Shown here: positions 39,622 through 49,291 of the stretch, one piece after another
How positions within the stretch are numbered: the stretch's first letter is position 1
How the letters are laid out: each line of letters starts with the position of its first letter
NCBI GenBank assembly: GCA_003151335.1
Contig: PLXE01000054.1
Span: 1-64,000, forward strand
Source: Acidobacteriaceae bacterium
GTDB taxonomy: Bacteria > Acidobacteriota > Terriglobia > Terriglobales > Acidobacteriaceae
Length of the DNA stretch: 64,000 nt
Reading direction: 5' to 3'
Notes under the pieces: generated by a model
The model's input: only the letters and a program-made list of their open reading frames with translations
The model's database searches: none
What the model was told of the DNA's origin: nothing
Program-made: the position numbers and the translations under genes

Positions 39622-42372
39622 CTATTTTGGGCCGGGATTGTTCCCTTTCTCTGAACTATCCATCCCGCTATTTTGCTGCTGAGCTGCGTTGTCGGCCCGG
39701 CCGAAGAGGCGGCCAAAAAAGCCCCGCTTCTTTATTGGTGGCGGCGGCTGGCTCGAAGCGGGCTGACTGACAGCCCCTCGGACTGGGGTGCCGCTCGGTG
39801 CGGGCTGGACTGCGCCATTGGTTGTTGGTGGTGGAAGCGCAACCGCGGGCTGTCCCAGGCCGAAGATCTTGGTGAAAAAACCCCGGTGATCGCCGGCGGC
39901 CTGGTCACAGGTTTCCTTCGGTTCGGTGCCCGCAATGAAGGCGACCGTGTAGGTTTGCGGACAGGAGGCGGTGGCCAGACGGTTGGTCACTTTGTCCAGC
40001 GTCACCTCCACCACGCCGGAAGGAGCGGTGAAGTTTTTCATGTCGGCATACTGTGGCAACTTGGCCGCCCGCTTCATGAACTCGGCCCAGATGGGCGCAG
40101 CCGTGGCGCCGCCGGCAAGCTTTAGATCGGTGTAGTCGTCATTTCCGACCCAGACTATGCACAGCAGGTTGCTGGTGTATCCCGCAAACCAGGCGTCATG
40201 CGAGGTCCCCGTTTTGCCCGCTGCCGGCGCTTGGAACCCTCGGGCGCGCACCGGATAGCCAGTGCCGTTGTTGATCACGGCCTCCATCATGGTGGTCATA
40301 ACGTAGGAGACGCGAGGGTCGAGCACTTCTTTGCTATCGGCCTTATAGTCGTCGAGAATGTTCCCGCGCACATCCCGCACCGACTTCACCATGAGCGGAG
40401 TGAGGTGGGTGCCGTGGTTACCAAAGACGGTGTAGGCGCCGGCCATCTCCAGCGGAGTCGCATCGTAAGCGCCGAGAGCGATCGCCGGAGTCGCCCGTAC
40501 ACTCTGAATTCCGGCCGCCTTGGCCAGCGCAGCCACCTTATCGAAGCCTACCTCCTGGCCAATCCTGACCGTCGCATTGTTTAACGAGAGCGCCAGGGCA
40601 TAGCGAGCGGTCACCTCTCCGTTGAAGGTGTCGTGATAGTTGCGGGGCTCGTAAACCTGGTCTCCGTTGACGATGCTGACTTGGGAATCGTCAACCAGCG
40701 TGGCCGGGGTGAAAACTCCTAGGTCGCCACCGCTCGGGGCGCTGTCACCATTCGAATCGGCCCCGCCGGTGGCGACCAGCGTCTGTCCGGTCACAGCGGT
40801 GTTGATCGCCGCGGCGTACACGAAGGGCTTAAAAATCGATCCCGTGGGACGCTTGGCGATGGCGTGGTCTAACTGGCTCATGCCATAGTTCCTGCCCCCG
40901 ACCAGCGCGAGCACTTCGCCGGTGTGCGGATCGATGGCCACCAGCGCCACTTGCGGCATCGGTCCGGTCTCGACCCTGGTTTCCGTTTTGGCATCCTTGC
41001 CTGAGCCTACTTTGATCTTGTGGGTCCGCCGTTTTTCCACCTGCTCGTCCACCAACTTCATGCCCGCGTCCACCGCTTCGGCGGCGGCGCGCTGCAGGTC
41101 CGGGTCGAGGGTGGTGTACACGCGATAGGCCTGATCGTTCAACTCGACTTCGCTGAACTGGTTCGAGAGTTGGTCTTTCACCAGGTCAATGAAGTAGGGA
41201 GCATCGCTGGCTTCCACGTTGAACGCCGCGATTTTCAGCGGAGTTGCCTTGGCGCGGTCAGCCTGCTCGCGAGTGATGGCGCCGGTTTCAACCATGGAGT
41301 CGAGCACCAGGTTGCGGCGCTCCAAGGCGCGCTTCGGATTCTTGTACGGCGACAAATAGTTCGGGCGCTGGATCATCCCGGCCAGCAGCGCAGCCTCGGG
41401 CAGAGTGAGGTTCTTGATGTCCTTGTTGAAATAAGCGTGCGAAGCCTGGGCAAAGCCGTTGATGGTGAAGGAGCCGCGCTGTCCCATGTACACCTCGTTG
41501 GCGTACATCTCAAAGATGCGCTGCTTGGAAAACTTGTGTTCCAGCTCGACGGCGATCAACATTTCCACCAGCTTGCGCTTGACCGTCTTCTCCGGTGAGA
41601 GGAAGAAGCCGCGTGAGAGCTGCATGGTCACAGTGGAACCGCCCTGCCCGTGACGGCCTTCGCGGACGTCGATGGCGGCCGCCTCCATCAGGCGAAAATA
41701 GTTGACCCCACTATGTTGGAAGAAGCGGCGATCTTCAATGGCGAGCACCGCGTCCACCAGCGGTTGAGGAATTTCCTCAAACTTGATGATCTCGCGCTTG
41801 GAGCGTTCCTGTCCCTCAAACAAAGCCGTCACCAGTTGCGGTTCCAGCTCGTAGGCATCCAGGTTGCGGCTGCCTTTTCCAGTCTCGTCAATGGCGGCGA
41901 CTTTGCCATTTTCGAACCGGATCACGGCGCCTTCTTCGGCGTGGAAGGATTCTGGCCCGGGAACCACCTGAATGCCATACGGGGTGAAGGCATAATGGCC
42001 AATCGGCGAATCGCTGTTTCCACGCCCCTCAGCGTATCCCGCGCGGCGCAGCTCGGCGGCAACCTCTGCCGCGCCAAGCTTCTCGCCTACGGTGACGGTT
42101 TGCGGGCGAGCGTAGATCCTGGCGGCGTTGCTGAAGATCGGTCCAGCCATGCGGCGGTCCACGATCGCCCCGTACTTGGCGTAAATGAAGCTGAACACCG
42201 CCAGAAAGACGAAGGCGGCGATGAGAAAGCCCGCGAAGAACAGCTTCACCAGCGGATCGGCGATCGAGAAGTGTTGTGCGCGAACCGGCCTGCCCCGCCC
42301 GCTGCGGGAATTCCTTCCGGACGCGGGCCGGGCCGAAGCCCTGCCATCAGGTAATTTGATCTTGATTGCCAC
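39622..42372 (-). CDS. Bifunctional class A penicillin-binding protein (PBP1b-like)
   Basis: A 916-residue protein with a GTG start and no clear ribosome-binding site. It has a basic cytoplasmic N-terminus, one membrane helix (LVKLFFAGFLIAAFVFLAVF), and a UB2H-like segment (AARIYARPQTVTVGEKLGAAEV). The glycosyltransferase domain has AIEDRRFFQHSGVNYFR with the catalytic Glu, GGSTVTMQLSRGFFLS, and KRKLVEMLIAVELEHKFSK. The transpeptidase domain has the Ser in PTGSIFKPFVYA, SLNNATVRIG and KTGTSHDAWFAGY. The Pro-rich tail is low complexity. It polymerises and cross-links peptidoglycan. Confidence 0.92.
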   Translation of the reverse strand: MAIKIKLPDGRASARPASGRNSRSGRGRPVRAQHFSIADPLVKLFFAGFLIAAFVFLAVFSFIYAKYGAIVDRRMAGPIFSNAARIYARPQTVTVGEKLGAAEVAAELRRAGYAEGRGNSDSPIGHYAFTPYGIQVVPGPESFHAEEGAVIRFENGKVAAIDETGKGSRNLDAYELEPQLVTALFEGQERSKREIIKFEEIPQPLVDAVLAIEDRRFFQHSGVNYFRLMEAAAIDVREGRHGQGGSTVTMQLSRGFFLSPEKTVKRKLVEMLIAVELEHKFSKQRIFEMYANEVYMGQRGSFTINGFAQASHAYFNKDIKNLTLPEAALLAGMIQRPNYLSPYKNPKRALERRNLVLDSMVETGAITREQADRAKATPLKIAAFNVEASDAPYFIDLVKDQLSNQFSEVELNDQAYRVYTTLDPDLQRAAAEAVDAGMKLVDEQVEKRRTHKIKVGSGKDAKTETRVETGPMPQVALVAIDPHTGEVLALVGGRNYGMSQLDHAIAKRPTGSIFKPFVYAAAINTAVTGQTLVATGGADSNGDSAPSGGDLGVFTPATLVDDSQVSIVNGDQVYEPRNYHDTFNGEVTARYALALSLNNATVRIGQEVGFDKVAALAKAAGIQSVRATPAIALGAYDATPLEMAGAYTVFGNHGTHLTPLMVKSVRDVRGNILDDYKADSKEVLDPRVSYVMTTMMEAVINNGTGYPVRARGFQAPAAGKTGTSHDAWFAGYTSNLLCIVWVGNDDYTDLKLAGGATAAPIWAEFMKRAAKLPQYADMKNFTAPSGVVEVTLDKVTNRLATASCPQTYTVAFIAGTEPKETCDQAAGDHRGFFTKIFGLGQPAVALPPPTTNGAVQPAPSGTPVRGAVSQPASSQPPPPIKKRGFFGRLFGRADNAAQQQNSGMDSSEKGNNPGPK

Positions 42373-43128
42373 GGTTATGAATACGCAGAGAAGCCGCTCT
42401 TTCTAAGACGGCAATGCGGCGCTTTCCGTTATCTCCGGATGCTGGTTTCCTAAGGAAATCCTCGAAACTTTTGGCATCCGAGGGCGCGATCCATCCCTCG
42501 GGCGCAGTAAAACCGGCGCCCGAATCGACGAGGTTTAAGGACGGCTCCAGAGCAGTCCTTATTGTAAAGCAGGGAAGGCAGGCCGTGTGAGCAGGGTGGA
42601 CGGCTGGTTACAGGGGTGGCTTGTACCGGCGGTTTTCTCAGGTGAGGCCTTTTGCTCCCAACGCACCTGCCGTGCGGTTTGTCTCCGCGAGGGAACGGCC
42701 CCCGGCGGAATGGAGTGACGTTTCCAGGCACTCGCACTTCATCCCGGATTCAATTATTAAAATTCTGTCAAAAAGAGCTTGACATCTTGACGAACTGGGA
42801 ACACTATGATCCCACTCTTGGCCGAGACCTTCCTCTAGTCGGCCCCATTTACGTACGACACCTCGTAACCCCTTTCGAGGCGTGGGTGAGCAAGCATTTA
42901 GTTGTTTAGGAATTCAGGCAGGGAACTTCTGCATGGTATCCGCTGATTGTTTTGCGGAGCGGCAAGAGTAAAGAAGCCTTTCCCCTGGGCCCTACTAAAG
43001 TCAGCGCCGCTCTCGTCGTCCTTGGCTCTCCGCGGCGCCATGTCGCCACTCTTCTCTTTGTGAGCCAGGGCTCGAATTCGTTTACTCCGAAAATATTGAA
43101 TCCGGGCGACCGCCCGCAAGGAGCCTCT
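42373..43128. other. 756-bp intergenic region
   Basis: No gene is supported; a small plus-strand frame at 42652-42909 has no recognisable features. Hairpin-forming segments occur (GGGCGC...GCGCCC near 42500; AAGGAC...GTCCTT near 42540). TTGACA at 42779 and TATGAT at 42805 lie 20 bp apart, a weak promoter candidate for the secreted-protein gene at 43129. The divergent promoter of the PBP gene must also lie here. Confidence 0.4.
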
Positions 43129-45498
43129 ATGCGCCGCTTCAGCGCCATCGTTGCTATTGTCCTCGCCACCTTTTTGTCCGTCTCCATCTGCTCAGCCCAA
43201 CAAGCAGCAACCACATCTGTTCCCAACCCCGTTCGCGACAGCGGAACCTTGAAGGACGCGCCGGGAAGCTGGACTCAGGCCCAGGTCAATACGAGTATCG
43301 TGAACGCGGTCGCCTGGATCGACGCCCCCCCCCAGCGGAACTCGAACGGCAGCTTCGGGGCAACCTTTCCAATAGCCGAAACCGCAACGGCTTTGATCGC
43401 GTACAGCGTGCTCGCCCAGGGAGATTTCAACAACCTGGCAGCCTACCCAGGCTACCAGCACCATGTCAGGGACGCCATCAATTACTTGCTTCCTTTGCAG
43501 AACACAGCCAACGGCTGGTGGGGCGACTTCGGCTACCATACGTACGGGACGGGTCTCGTGCTCGCCGGGCTGAGCTCCTTCCAGTCCGTGCCTGGTGTGA
43601 CTCCTGGTGCTGTGCCGACCGCGATCGCTAAGGGCCGCACCTTCCTCATCAATGAGTTTCAAGGCCCGGTCCACGACGGCTGTCACCTCCCCCAGCCCCC
43701 CGACCCAAGCGCGTACTACTGCGGAGGCTGGAACTACGACGAGGGTATAGGCCGCTCGGACGAGTCCAACACCGGCTATGCAATGTTCGGGCTCCAGCTT
43801 ACGGGTGGGGTTCCCGTGCCTCTCCTCGCTGACAATATCAACTGGCTGCACCACATCCAGGAGATCAACACGAATCCCTTTGCGACGCGCAACGACGGCG
43901 GCGGGGACTACCAGCCCGGCATCAATTCCGGCGATTTCTCGTCGAGCGCCAACGACACCGGGTCAATGATCTTCGGTCTCGGCTACGACAACGTGCCGAT
44001 CAGCGATCCCCACGTAGTTGCGGGACTCTTCTTGGGCCAAGACGTTCTTGACGTTTACGAGTTGGAGCAGCCAACCGACAACATGGTCTACCACGGGGGG
44101 CTGCTCCGAGGCGGCCCCTGCATGATCGGCAGCCTCGGCTGCCAGTGGTTCTTCGCTGGTAGTGAGGGCGGCTTCCATTACTCGCTGTTCGCCCTCGCCA
44201 AGGGCCTGGGCGCGTACATCCCCCCGGTCCTGAGCGACCAGCACAACTGGTACGCCAAGCTGGTTGATCTGCTCTTGACCCAGCAAAATACCAACGGCTC
44301 CTGGCCGCAGGATGGCCGCGACGACGCTACCCCCCTGTTTGCCACCGCCCTCTCGGTCGGCTCGCTCGGGCTGGTTGGGGTCCCCGGCGACATTGAGATT
44401 TGTAAGGCATCCGATCCGAATCACCCGGTCACGGGGTCGTTCACGTTCACGGCGACGACGCCCGGCTTCAACAGCGGTCCAATCGTGGTTCCCGTTGGAC
44501 AGTGCTCAGGATCTATCCAAGTGCCTTCTGGCGCGGTTACCGTTGCCGAAACACCGAAACTCGGCGTCGCGGTCTCAAATGTCACCGCTTTCGCATATGA
44601 CGAACTGGGGTTCTATCATGATGAATTGAATTCATGGATTCAGCCGGACCTGCACGCTATCGTTAATGTTATGGCCGGCGATGTGGATGAAGAAACCCTT
44701 GTGACCTTTACGAACTATGCAGCACCTCCGGGTCTGTTGAAGCTCTGCAAGATTGCGGGTGACCCATCTACACTCGGTCAGGTATTCACGTTTACGGTAA
44801 CCGGCGGGGGCCAAAGACATGTTTACATGGTGACAGCGGGTCCGCCCGAGCAGGGCGGCAACTGCGTGTTGGCTGGCAACTTCCCGGTTAACACGCCGGT
44901 GATGATCGCGGAAACGCCTAAACCTCCCTTTTTCCCGTCGATGATTACGGTAAATGAGGGTCAGCTTATGCCGTGCACGCCCTCTTCCGTTTACTGCACG
45001 ATCGTTACCGTCATTCCAGGCATCACCCAAGTGACCTTTACCAACACGTCCACTGTCCTCTGTGACGGCCAGAATCTTCTCACCAATGGCAGCTTCGAGA
45101 CCGGCGATTTCACGGGCTGGACTCAAGGCGGCAATACTGGGGACACCAGCGTAGTCTCTGGTCCCTATTACCGATACAGCGGTGCTCAGGCCGGCGCCTT
45201 TTACGCGGTGTTGGGCCCCGTAGGCAGCCCTGGAAGCCTTAGGCAGAGAATTTCGACAATTCCGGGTCAGCCCTACCACGTCTGTTTCTGGCTGAATGCA
45301 GTTGGGGACAATCCCAGCTTCTTTAACGGATACTGGGATACCCCTCAATTCGTCAGCCTGACCAACCCCCTTACACGAGGGTGGACGCGGTATGTGTACG
45401 GCCCCTTTACCGGAACGGGCAACGACACCCTCATGTTTACTTTCCGTGACGATCCAGGCTGGATCGCGCTGGACAACGTTTCGGTAGTGTACCCGTAG
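43129..45498 (+). CDS. Large modular secreted protein: alpha/alpha toroid, two beta domains, C-terminal carbohydrate-binding-like domain
   Basis: A 789-residue protein. The ATG at 43129 follows CAAGGAG and gives a signal peptide (FSAIVAIVLATFLSVSICSA); the frame is open upstream to 42952. Residues about 40-420 contain prenyltransferase/cyclase-type helical repeats (FPIAETATALIAYSVLAQG; DAINYLLPLQNTANGWWGDF; LLLTQQNTNGSWPQDGRDDA). Two related beta domains follow, starting DIEICKASDPNHP and LLKLCKIAGDPST, each ending in a VTFTN motif. The end (from NLLTNGSFETGDFTGWTQGG to ALDNVSVVYP) resembles a CBM4/9 or DUF642-type sugar-binding domain. No catalytic residues of terpene cyclases are seen. Role unknown, probably surface or exoprotein. 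Confidence 0.75.
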   Translation: MRRFSAIVAIVLATFLSVSICSAQQAATTSVPNPVRDSGTLKDAPGSWTQAQVNTSIVNAVAWIDAPPQRNSNGSFGATFPIAETATALIAYSVLAQGDFNNLAAYPGYQHHVRDAINYLLPLQNTANGWWGDFGYHTYGTGLVLAGLSSFQSVPGVTPGAVPTAIAKGRTFLINEFQGPVHDGCHLPQPPDPSAYYCGGWNYDEGIGRSDESNTGYAMFGLQLTGGVPVPLLADNINWLHHIQEINTNPFATRNDGGGDYQPGINSGDFSSSANDTGSMIFGLGYDNVPISDPHVVAGLFLGQDVLDVYELEQPTDNMVYHGGLLRGGPCMIGSLGCQWFFAGSEGGFHYSLFALAKGLGAYIPPVLSDQHNWYAKLVDLLLTQQNTNGSWPQDGRDDATPLFATALSVGSLGLVGVPGDIEICKASDPNHPVTGSFTFTATTPGFNSGPIVVPVGQCSGSIQVPSGAVTVAETPKLGVAVSNVTAFAYDELGFYHDELNSWIQPDLHAIVNVMAGDVDEETLVTFTNYAAPPGLLKLCKIAGDPSTLGQVFTFTVTGGGQRHVYMVTAGPPEQGGNCVLAGNFPVNTPVMIAETPKPPFFPSMITVNEGQLMPCTPSSVYCTIVTVIPGITQVTFTNTSTVLCDGQNLLTNGSFETGDFTGWTQGGNTGDTSVVSGPYYRYSGAQAGAFYAVLGPVGSPGSLRQRISTIPGQPYHVCFWLNAVGDNPSFFNGYWDTPQFVSLTNPLTRGWTRYVYGPFTGTGNDTLMFTFRDDPGWIALDNVSVVYP

Positions 45499-45573
45499 TT
45501 ATTCGGACGGGTGAGTGGCCCGGCCCGGGTGCCCGTCCGAGTTTCCTAACGGAAAGAAACTTGCGCGTGCCCT

Positions 45574-45612
45574 CACCCAAGCTTCCTTGGCTTGGGTGGG
45601 GGTTTCCTTTGC
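45574..45612 (+). terminator. Probable terminator after the secreted-protein gene
   Basis: CACCCAAGC and GCTTGGGTG form a perfect 9-bp stem around TTCCTTG, followed by GGGGTTTCCTTT. A second hairpin, CGGACGGG...CCCGTCCG (45504-45539), lies closer to the stop codon but lacks a T tract. Confidence 0.5.
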
Positions 45613-45761
45613 CGGGTACGTTGGTCAGTGGGAGTAGATACACGCGAAACCCTAATCTCGGGTAGCCCGTTCTAGCCTTCTTTTGGCTAGGCGGGTCACC
45701 GAGGGTGCGCTCGATAAGACCGAAGGCATCTCTGGATACGGCGGGTTGGCGCGTAGCATCT

Positions 45762-47318
45762 CTACCGCAGCACTTCTGCCAGCTTGCCGCTGGCGATCAG
45801 TTCCGCTACTTTCGCGAAGTCCTGAGTCAAGATTCGATCTTCCCTGATGGTGGGAGACACCGACCGAATGGCTGCGTGGGCCGCCTGGCCGCGCTTGCCG
45901 GTCAGCAGGGGTGCGCGGAAGTCGAGCGCCTGGGCGACAGCCAGGGCTTCGATGGCGAGTACGTTGCGGGTGTTGGTGATCACTCGCAGCAGCTTGTTGG
46001 CCGCGATCATGCCCATGGAGACGTAGTCTTCCTGATTGCCCGACGTGGTGATGGAATCGACCGACGCGGGATGCGCCAGGACTTTGTTTTCGCTGACCAG
46101 AGCGGCCGCTGTGACCTGCGCCATCATGAAGCCCGAGTTCAAGCCGGCGCCGGGCGCCAGGAACGCAGGCAGCCCTTCGTTCAGCGCTGGATTCACCAGC
46201 CGCTCGATGCGCCGCTCGGAGATGCCAGCCAACCCGCTGAGCGCGATGGCCAGAAAATCGAGCGCGAAGGCCAGCGGTTCGCCGTGAAAGTTGCCGCCCG
46301 ACAGGATGTCGCCGGGGACCGTCGCGCCCACTCCGCGTTTCGGCGCGCCCACTTTCCTTTCCTCGGGAAAGACCAGCGGGTTATCCACCGCCGAATTCAT
46401 TTCGATCTCAAAGACCTGGCGGCAATGGACGAGCGTATCGCGGACCGCGCCATGGACCTGCGGGATGCAGCGCAGCGAATAGGCATCCTGCACCTTCTGG
46501 CACTCGCGGTGCGACTCGCGAATCAGGCTGCCTTCCAACATGCGGCGCAGGTTCTCCGCGACCAGTGACTGTCCGGCGTGCGGACGCGCCTGGTGGATGC
46601 GCCTGTCAAACGCGGCGTCGGTGCCTTTTAGCGCGTCCACGGTGAGGGCCCCCAGCACATCCGCGGTGTCGGCAAGTATATTTGCCTGCAGGGTGGCCAA
46701 TAGTCCGACTGCCAGCATGCCCTGCGTGCCATTGATGAGGGAGATCGCCTCTTTGGCTTGCAGCACCAGGGGCTCAATGTCGGCTTGCTTCAACGCCTCG
46801 GCAGCCGCCATGCGCTGGCCGCGGAAGGTTGCTTCGCCCTCGGCGATCAGCACCAGCGCGAGATGCGCCAGCGGAGCCAAATCGCCGCTGGCCCCCACGC
46901 TGCCCTGCGACGGAATCACGGGATGCACGCCCCGGTTCAGCATCTCGCAAAGCGTGTCAATCACCGCCGGCCGCACCCCCGAGAAACCCTTGGCGAGCGA
47001 GTTGGCGCGCAGCAGGACCATGGCCCGCGCAACGTCTTCGGCCAGCGGTTCGCCGACGCCTGCGGCGTGCGAGCGCAAAAGCTTGATTTGCAGCTTGCGA
47101 ATATCGTCTGCCGAGATGCGAAGATCGGCGAGTTTGCCGACGCCGGTGTTCACCGCATACGCGACACCGTCATTCTCCAGCAGCTCTTCGACCACCGCGC
47201 GCGCCCGCTCGACGGCGATCCGCGCCTCGGGTTGCAGCAGCACCGGGCGCCGTTCCTGGACCACCTGGCGAACCTCGTCGAGGCCCAGATTATTGCCGTC
47301 GATGTGGAGTGCTTGCAT
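45762..47318 (-). CDS. hutH: Histidine ammonia-lyase
   Basis: A 518-residue member of the aromatic amino-acid lyase family. Ala143-Ser144-Gly145 in GSVGASGDLAPLAHLALVL forms the MIO cofactor. Other blocks: AVNTGVGKLAD, INGTQGML, DAYSLRCIPQVHGA, EMNSAVDNPLVF, GNFHGEPLAFALDF and TSGNQEDYVSMG. It deaminates histidine to urocanate; the SGNQEDYVS and VNTGVG patterns fit HutH better than Phe/Tyr lyases. No other hut genes are in the window. Confidence 0.92.
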   Translation of the reverse strand: MQALHIDGNNLGLDEVRQVVQERRPVLLQPEARIAVERARAVVEELLENDGVAYAVNTGVGKLADLRISADDIRKLQIKLLRSHAAGVGEPLAEDVARAMVLLRANSLAKGFSGVRPAVIDTLCEMLNRGVHPVIPSQGSVGASGDLAPLAHLALVLIAEGEATFRGQRMAAAEALKQADIEPLVLQAKEAISLINGTQGMLAVGLLATLQANILADTADVLGALTVDALKGTDAAFDRRIHQARPHAGQSLVAENLRRMLEGSLIRESHRECQKVQDAYSLRCIPQVHGAVRDTLVHCRQVFEIEMNSAVDNPLVFPEERKVGAPKRGVGATVPGDILSGGNFHGEPLAFALDFLAIALSGLAGISERRIERLVNPALNEGLPAFLAPGAGLNSGFMMAQVTAAALVSENKVLAHPASVDSITTSGNQEDYVSMGMIAANKLLRVITNTRNVLAIEALAVAQALDFRAPLLTGKRGQAAHAAIRSVSPTIREDRILTQDFAKVAELIASGKLAEVLR

Positions 47319-47435
47319 CGAAATATTGCCGGTTTCGACTGCCTAAGCGGGGTAACAATGTAGTCGTAAGTTTCGCAGCCAGTTGTCCGAAACCTGGCTC
47401 CACAGTTTTGGCGGGCGCCCCACTCGCCGCTGGCC

Positions 47436-47843
47436 TCAGCTTTTTCCCGACGCCTTCAAGAACGACGCTAGGTACTTTTGCGGCAGGGGGATTCGTCTGA
47501 ATTCAGAATCCACCACCAGGTGCACGGTCTCGCCCTCGGCCAGCAGGATGCCATCTAGGTCGCGCACTACCTCGTAGCCGAAATGCAACAAGGAATCGCG
47601 CACGTTGACCAGGCGCGTCCGGATGGTGACCATGTCATCGTAGCGGGCGGGGACCTTGTAGCGGCAGCGCACGTCCACGACGGCGATGTGGGTGCCGTCC
47701 CGCTTTTCCATTTCGCTATAGGTGAAGCCCAGTTGGCGCAGCATCTCCACCCGGCCTACCTCAAACCAGATGACGAAGTTGGAGTGATAGACCACACCCA
47801 TCTGGTCGGTCTCCGCATAGCGCACCCGCAACTTGGTCTCGTA
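47436..47843 (-). CDS. YbgC-type acyl-CoA thioesterase (hotdog fold)
   Basis: About 135 residues from the GTG at 47843; an upstream GTG at 47906 adds 21 residues. The signature RVRYAETDQMGVVYHSNFVIWFEVGRVEMLRQ contains the catalytic Asp and is followed by YSEMEKRDGTHIAVVDVRCRY. Members hydrolyse short-chain acyl-CoAs or act with Tol-Pal; no tol genes are nearby. Confidence 0.88.
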   Translation of the reverse strand, partial: YETKLRVRYAETDQMGVVYHSNFVIWFEVGRVEMLRQLGFTYSEMEKRDGTHIAVVDVRCRYKVPARYDDMVTIRTRLVNVRDSLLHFGYEVVRDLDGILLAEGETVHLVVDSEFRRIPLPQKYLASFLKASGKS

Positions 47844-47972
47844 CACTTGAGCTTCCGAGCGGGTACGTCGCGACTGGCCATCTTCAGCTTTCAACCTGGT
47901 ACCCACTCGGCTGGAGACACAACCCCTGAAAGAAACCGCAGAGACGACCGCACCTGGCTTGCACCGTTAGCC

Positions 47973-49085
47973 TTATTTTTTCTCCGGCGCTGGAGGGGTG
48001 CTGGAAGCAGGTCCGTTGCTGACCATCTGTCCTCTTTCCACCTCCCCTAGAGGCACAGGCTTGCCGTCCGCGATATAGTCAACGAATTGCGCCGGCAACG
48101 ACTCGGTGGTTGGGAACCCCGCCGAATTCTGCAATTGGTAATGCACTCTGGGAGCGACCGAAGCGCCCGAGTTGCCGCATTCTCCCACAGGATCGCCCTG
48201 TTTGACCATATCGTCATGCTTCAACTTGACGCTGTTTTGCTTGAGGTTGGTCAGCAGGGAATATTCGTTGTTGCTGTGCGCGATCAGGATCATGTTTCCA
48301 TTCGGAGCGTCTGGACTGGGCTTGCCGGGAGCATTGTCCCCGATGTCATTTACCACTCGAACCACTCTACCGTCGGCCGGCGCCAACACTGGCTGGCCAA
48401 AGCAGTAGAACTGCTCGTTTCGGGTTGCGTCGCCCTCAAAAGGATTCCCGTTCTTCAGCAGAACAAAATCGATGGCAAACTGCCGGTCGTCGGTCATCTG
48501 ATAGGCGTTGTTAAAGACGCCGTGTCCGCCTTGGTACACCAGCCACTCGCCGGAGAAGGGCAGCTTCAACCTGGCGGTGTCCTTGTAGCCGGCATTATGG
48601 CCTTCGGGGGGTGAAGACAGCGGTCGGACCGTGAAACCATCGGTGTCGCCATTCTCGTTGACCATGACCACAGTCGCCACCTGGACCTTGGCGTTGGCGA
48701 ATTCCGACAGCCGCGAGTAAACCGTAACTCGCTTCAGCAAGTAGGGAGCGGTATTCTCTGCCACCACCTTGGTCTCCGGGCCCAGTTTTGTTTTCAACTG
48801 CGCGAGCATGGCTACAAATTTCTTCCCGTTCTCGGCACTCTTTCGGTTGTCCGCCGGATACGTAGCCCAAATCGCGCTCCCCTGGCCAGCTTTGAACATT
48901 TCAAAAAGGTTCCTGGCACGCTCCTCGGCCGCTTGGCTCATTACCGGATAACGGGCATAACTACTGGACGCCTTTGCCGCAGCGGGCGCCGCCTGCCATT
49001 TCGCTGCCGGTGACGAAGATTGGGCGTAGATCATAGTGGAAAACAGCATTACCGCTACGATGGAATGCGGACGAAATGTCATCAT
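47973..49085 (-). CDS. M23-peptidase-like exported protein with altered zinc ligands
   Basis: A 370-residue protein. The ATG at 49085 follows GGGAGAG and gives a signal peptide (VAVMLFSTMIYAQ). The C-terminal half (about 180-320) is an M23/LytM-like domain (PVLAPADGRVVRVVNDIGD; LIAHSNNEYSLLTNLKQNSVKL; GDPVGECGNSGAS). Asp206 in FAIDFV is kept, but the His expected just before it is Gln196 (NNAYQM) and the HxH pair reads Arg313-Val-His315 (PRVHYQ). At least two zinc ligands are thus lost. The N-terminal domain (about 50-150) resembles a DUF3887-like fold. It may bind rather than cut the cell wall. Confidence 0.78.
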   Translation of the reverse strand: MMTFRPHSIVAVMLFSTMIYAQSSSPAAKWQAAPAAAKASSSYARYPVMSQAAEERARNLFEMFKAGQGSAIWATYPADNRKSAENGKKFVAMLAQLKTKLGPETKVVAENTAPYLLKRVTVYSRLSEFANAKVQVATVVMVNENGDTDGFTVRPLSSPPEGHNAGYKDTARLKLPFSGEWLVYQGGHGVFNNAYQMTDDRQFAIDFVLLKNGNPFEGDATRNEQFYCFGQPVLAPADGRVVRVVNDIGDNAPGKPSPDAPNGNMILIAHSNNEYSLLTNLKQNSVKLKHDDMVKQGDPVGECGNSGASVAPRVHYQLQNSAGFPTTESLPAQFVDYIADGKPVPLGEVERGQMVSNGPASSTPPAPEKK

Positions 49086-49291
49086 GACTCTCCCTGGTGA
49101 AACTCTGACAGTGATAATGCTTGAAACGACGCTTCGTGACAATAGAGACGTGGGCTGTTCCGCTTACGCTGGATTGCCAACTTAAAGCACCGCCAATTCT
49201 ATCGCAAGTGGTCTTTGCCTCTGCACAACCCCACTCGTTTGCCCCGGGACCTATGGTCCAACCTGGATGAGTTCGCCAGGACCTGCACCGG

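Noticed and set aside
42652-42909. 85-codon plus-strand frame in the large spacer before the secreted-protein gene
   Set aside because: No ribosome-binding site, no motif and biased composition; kept as intergenic.
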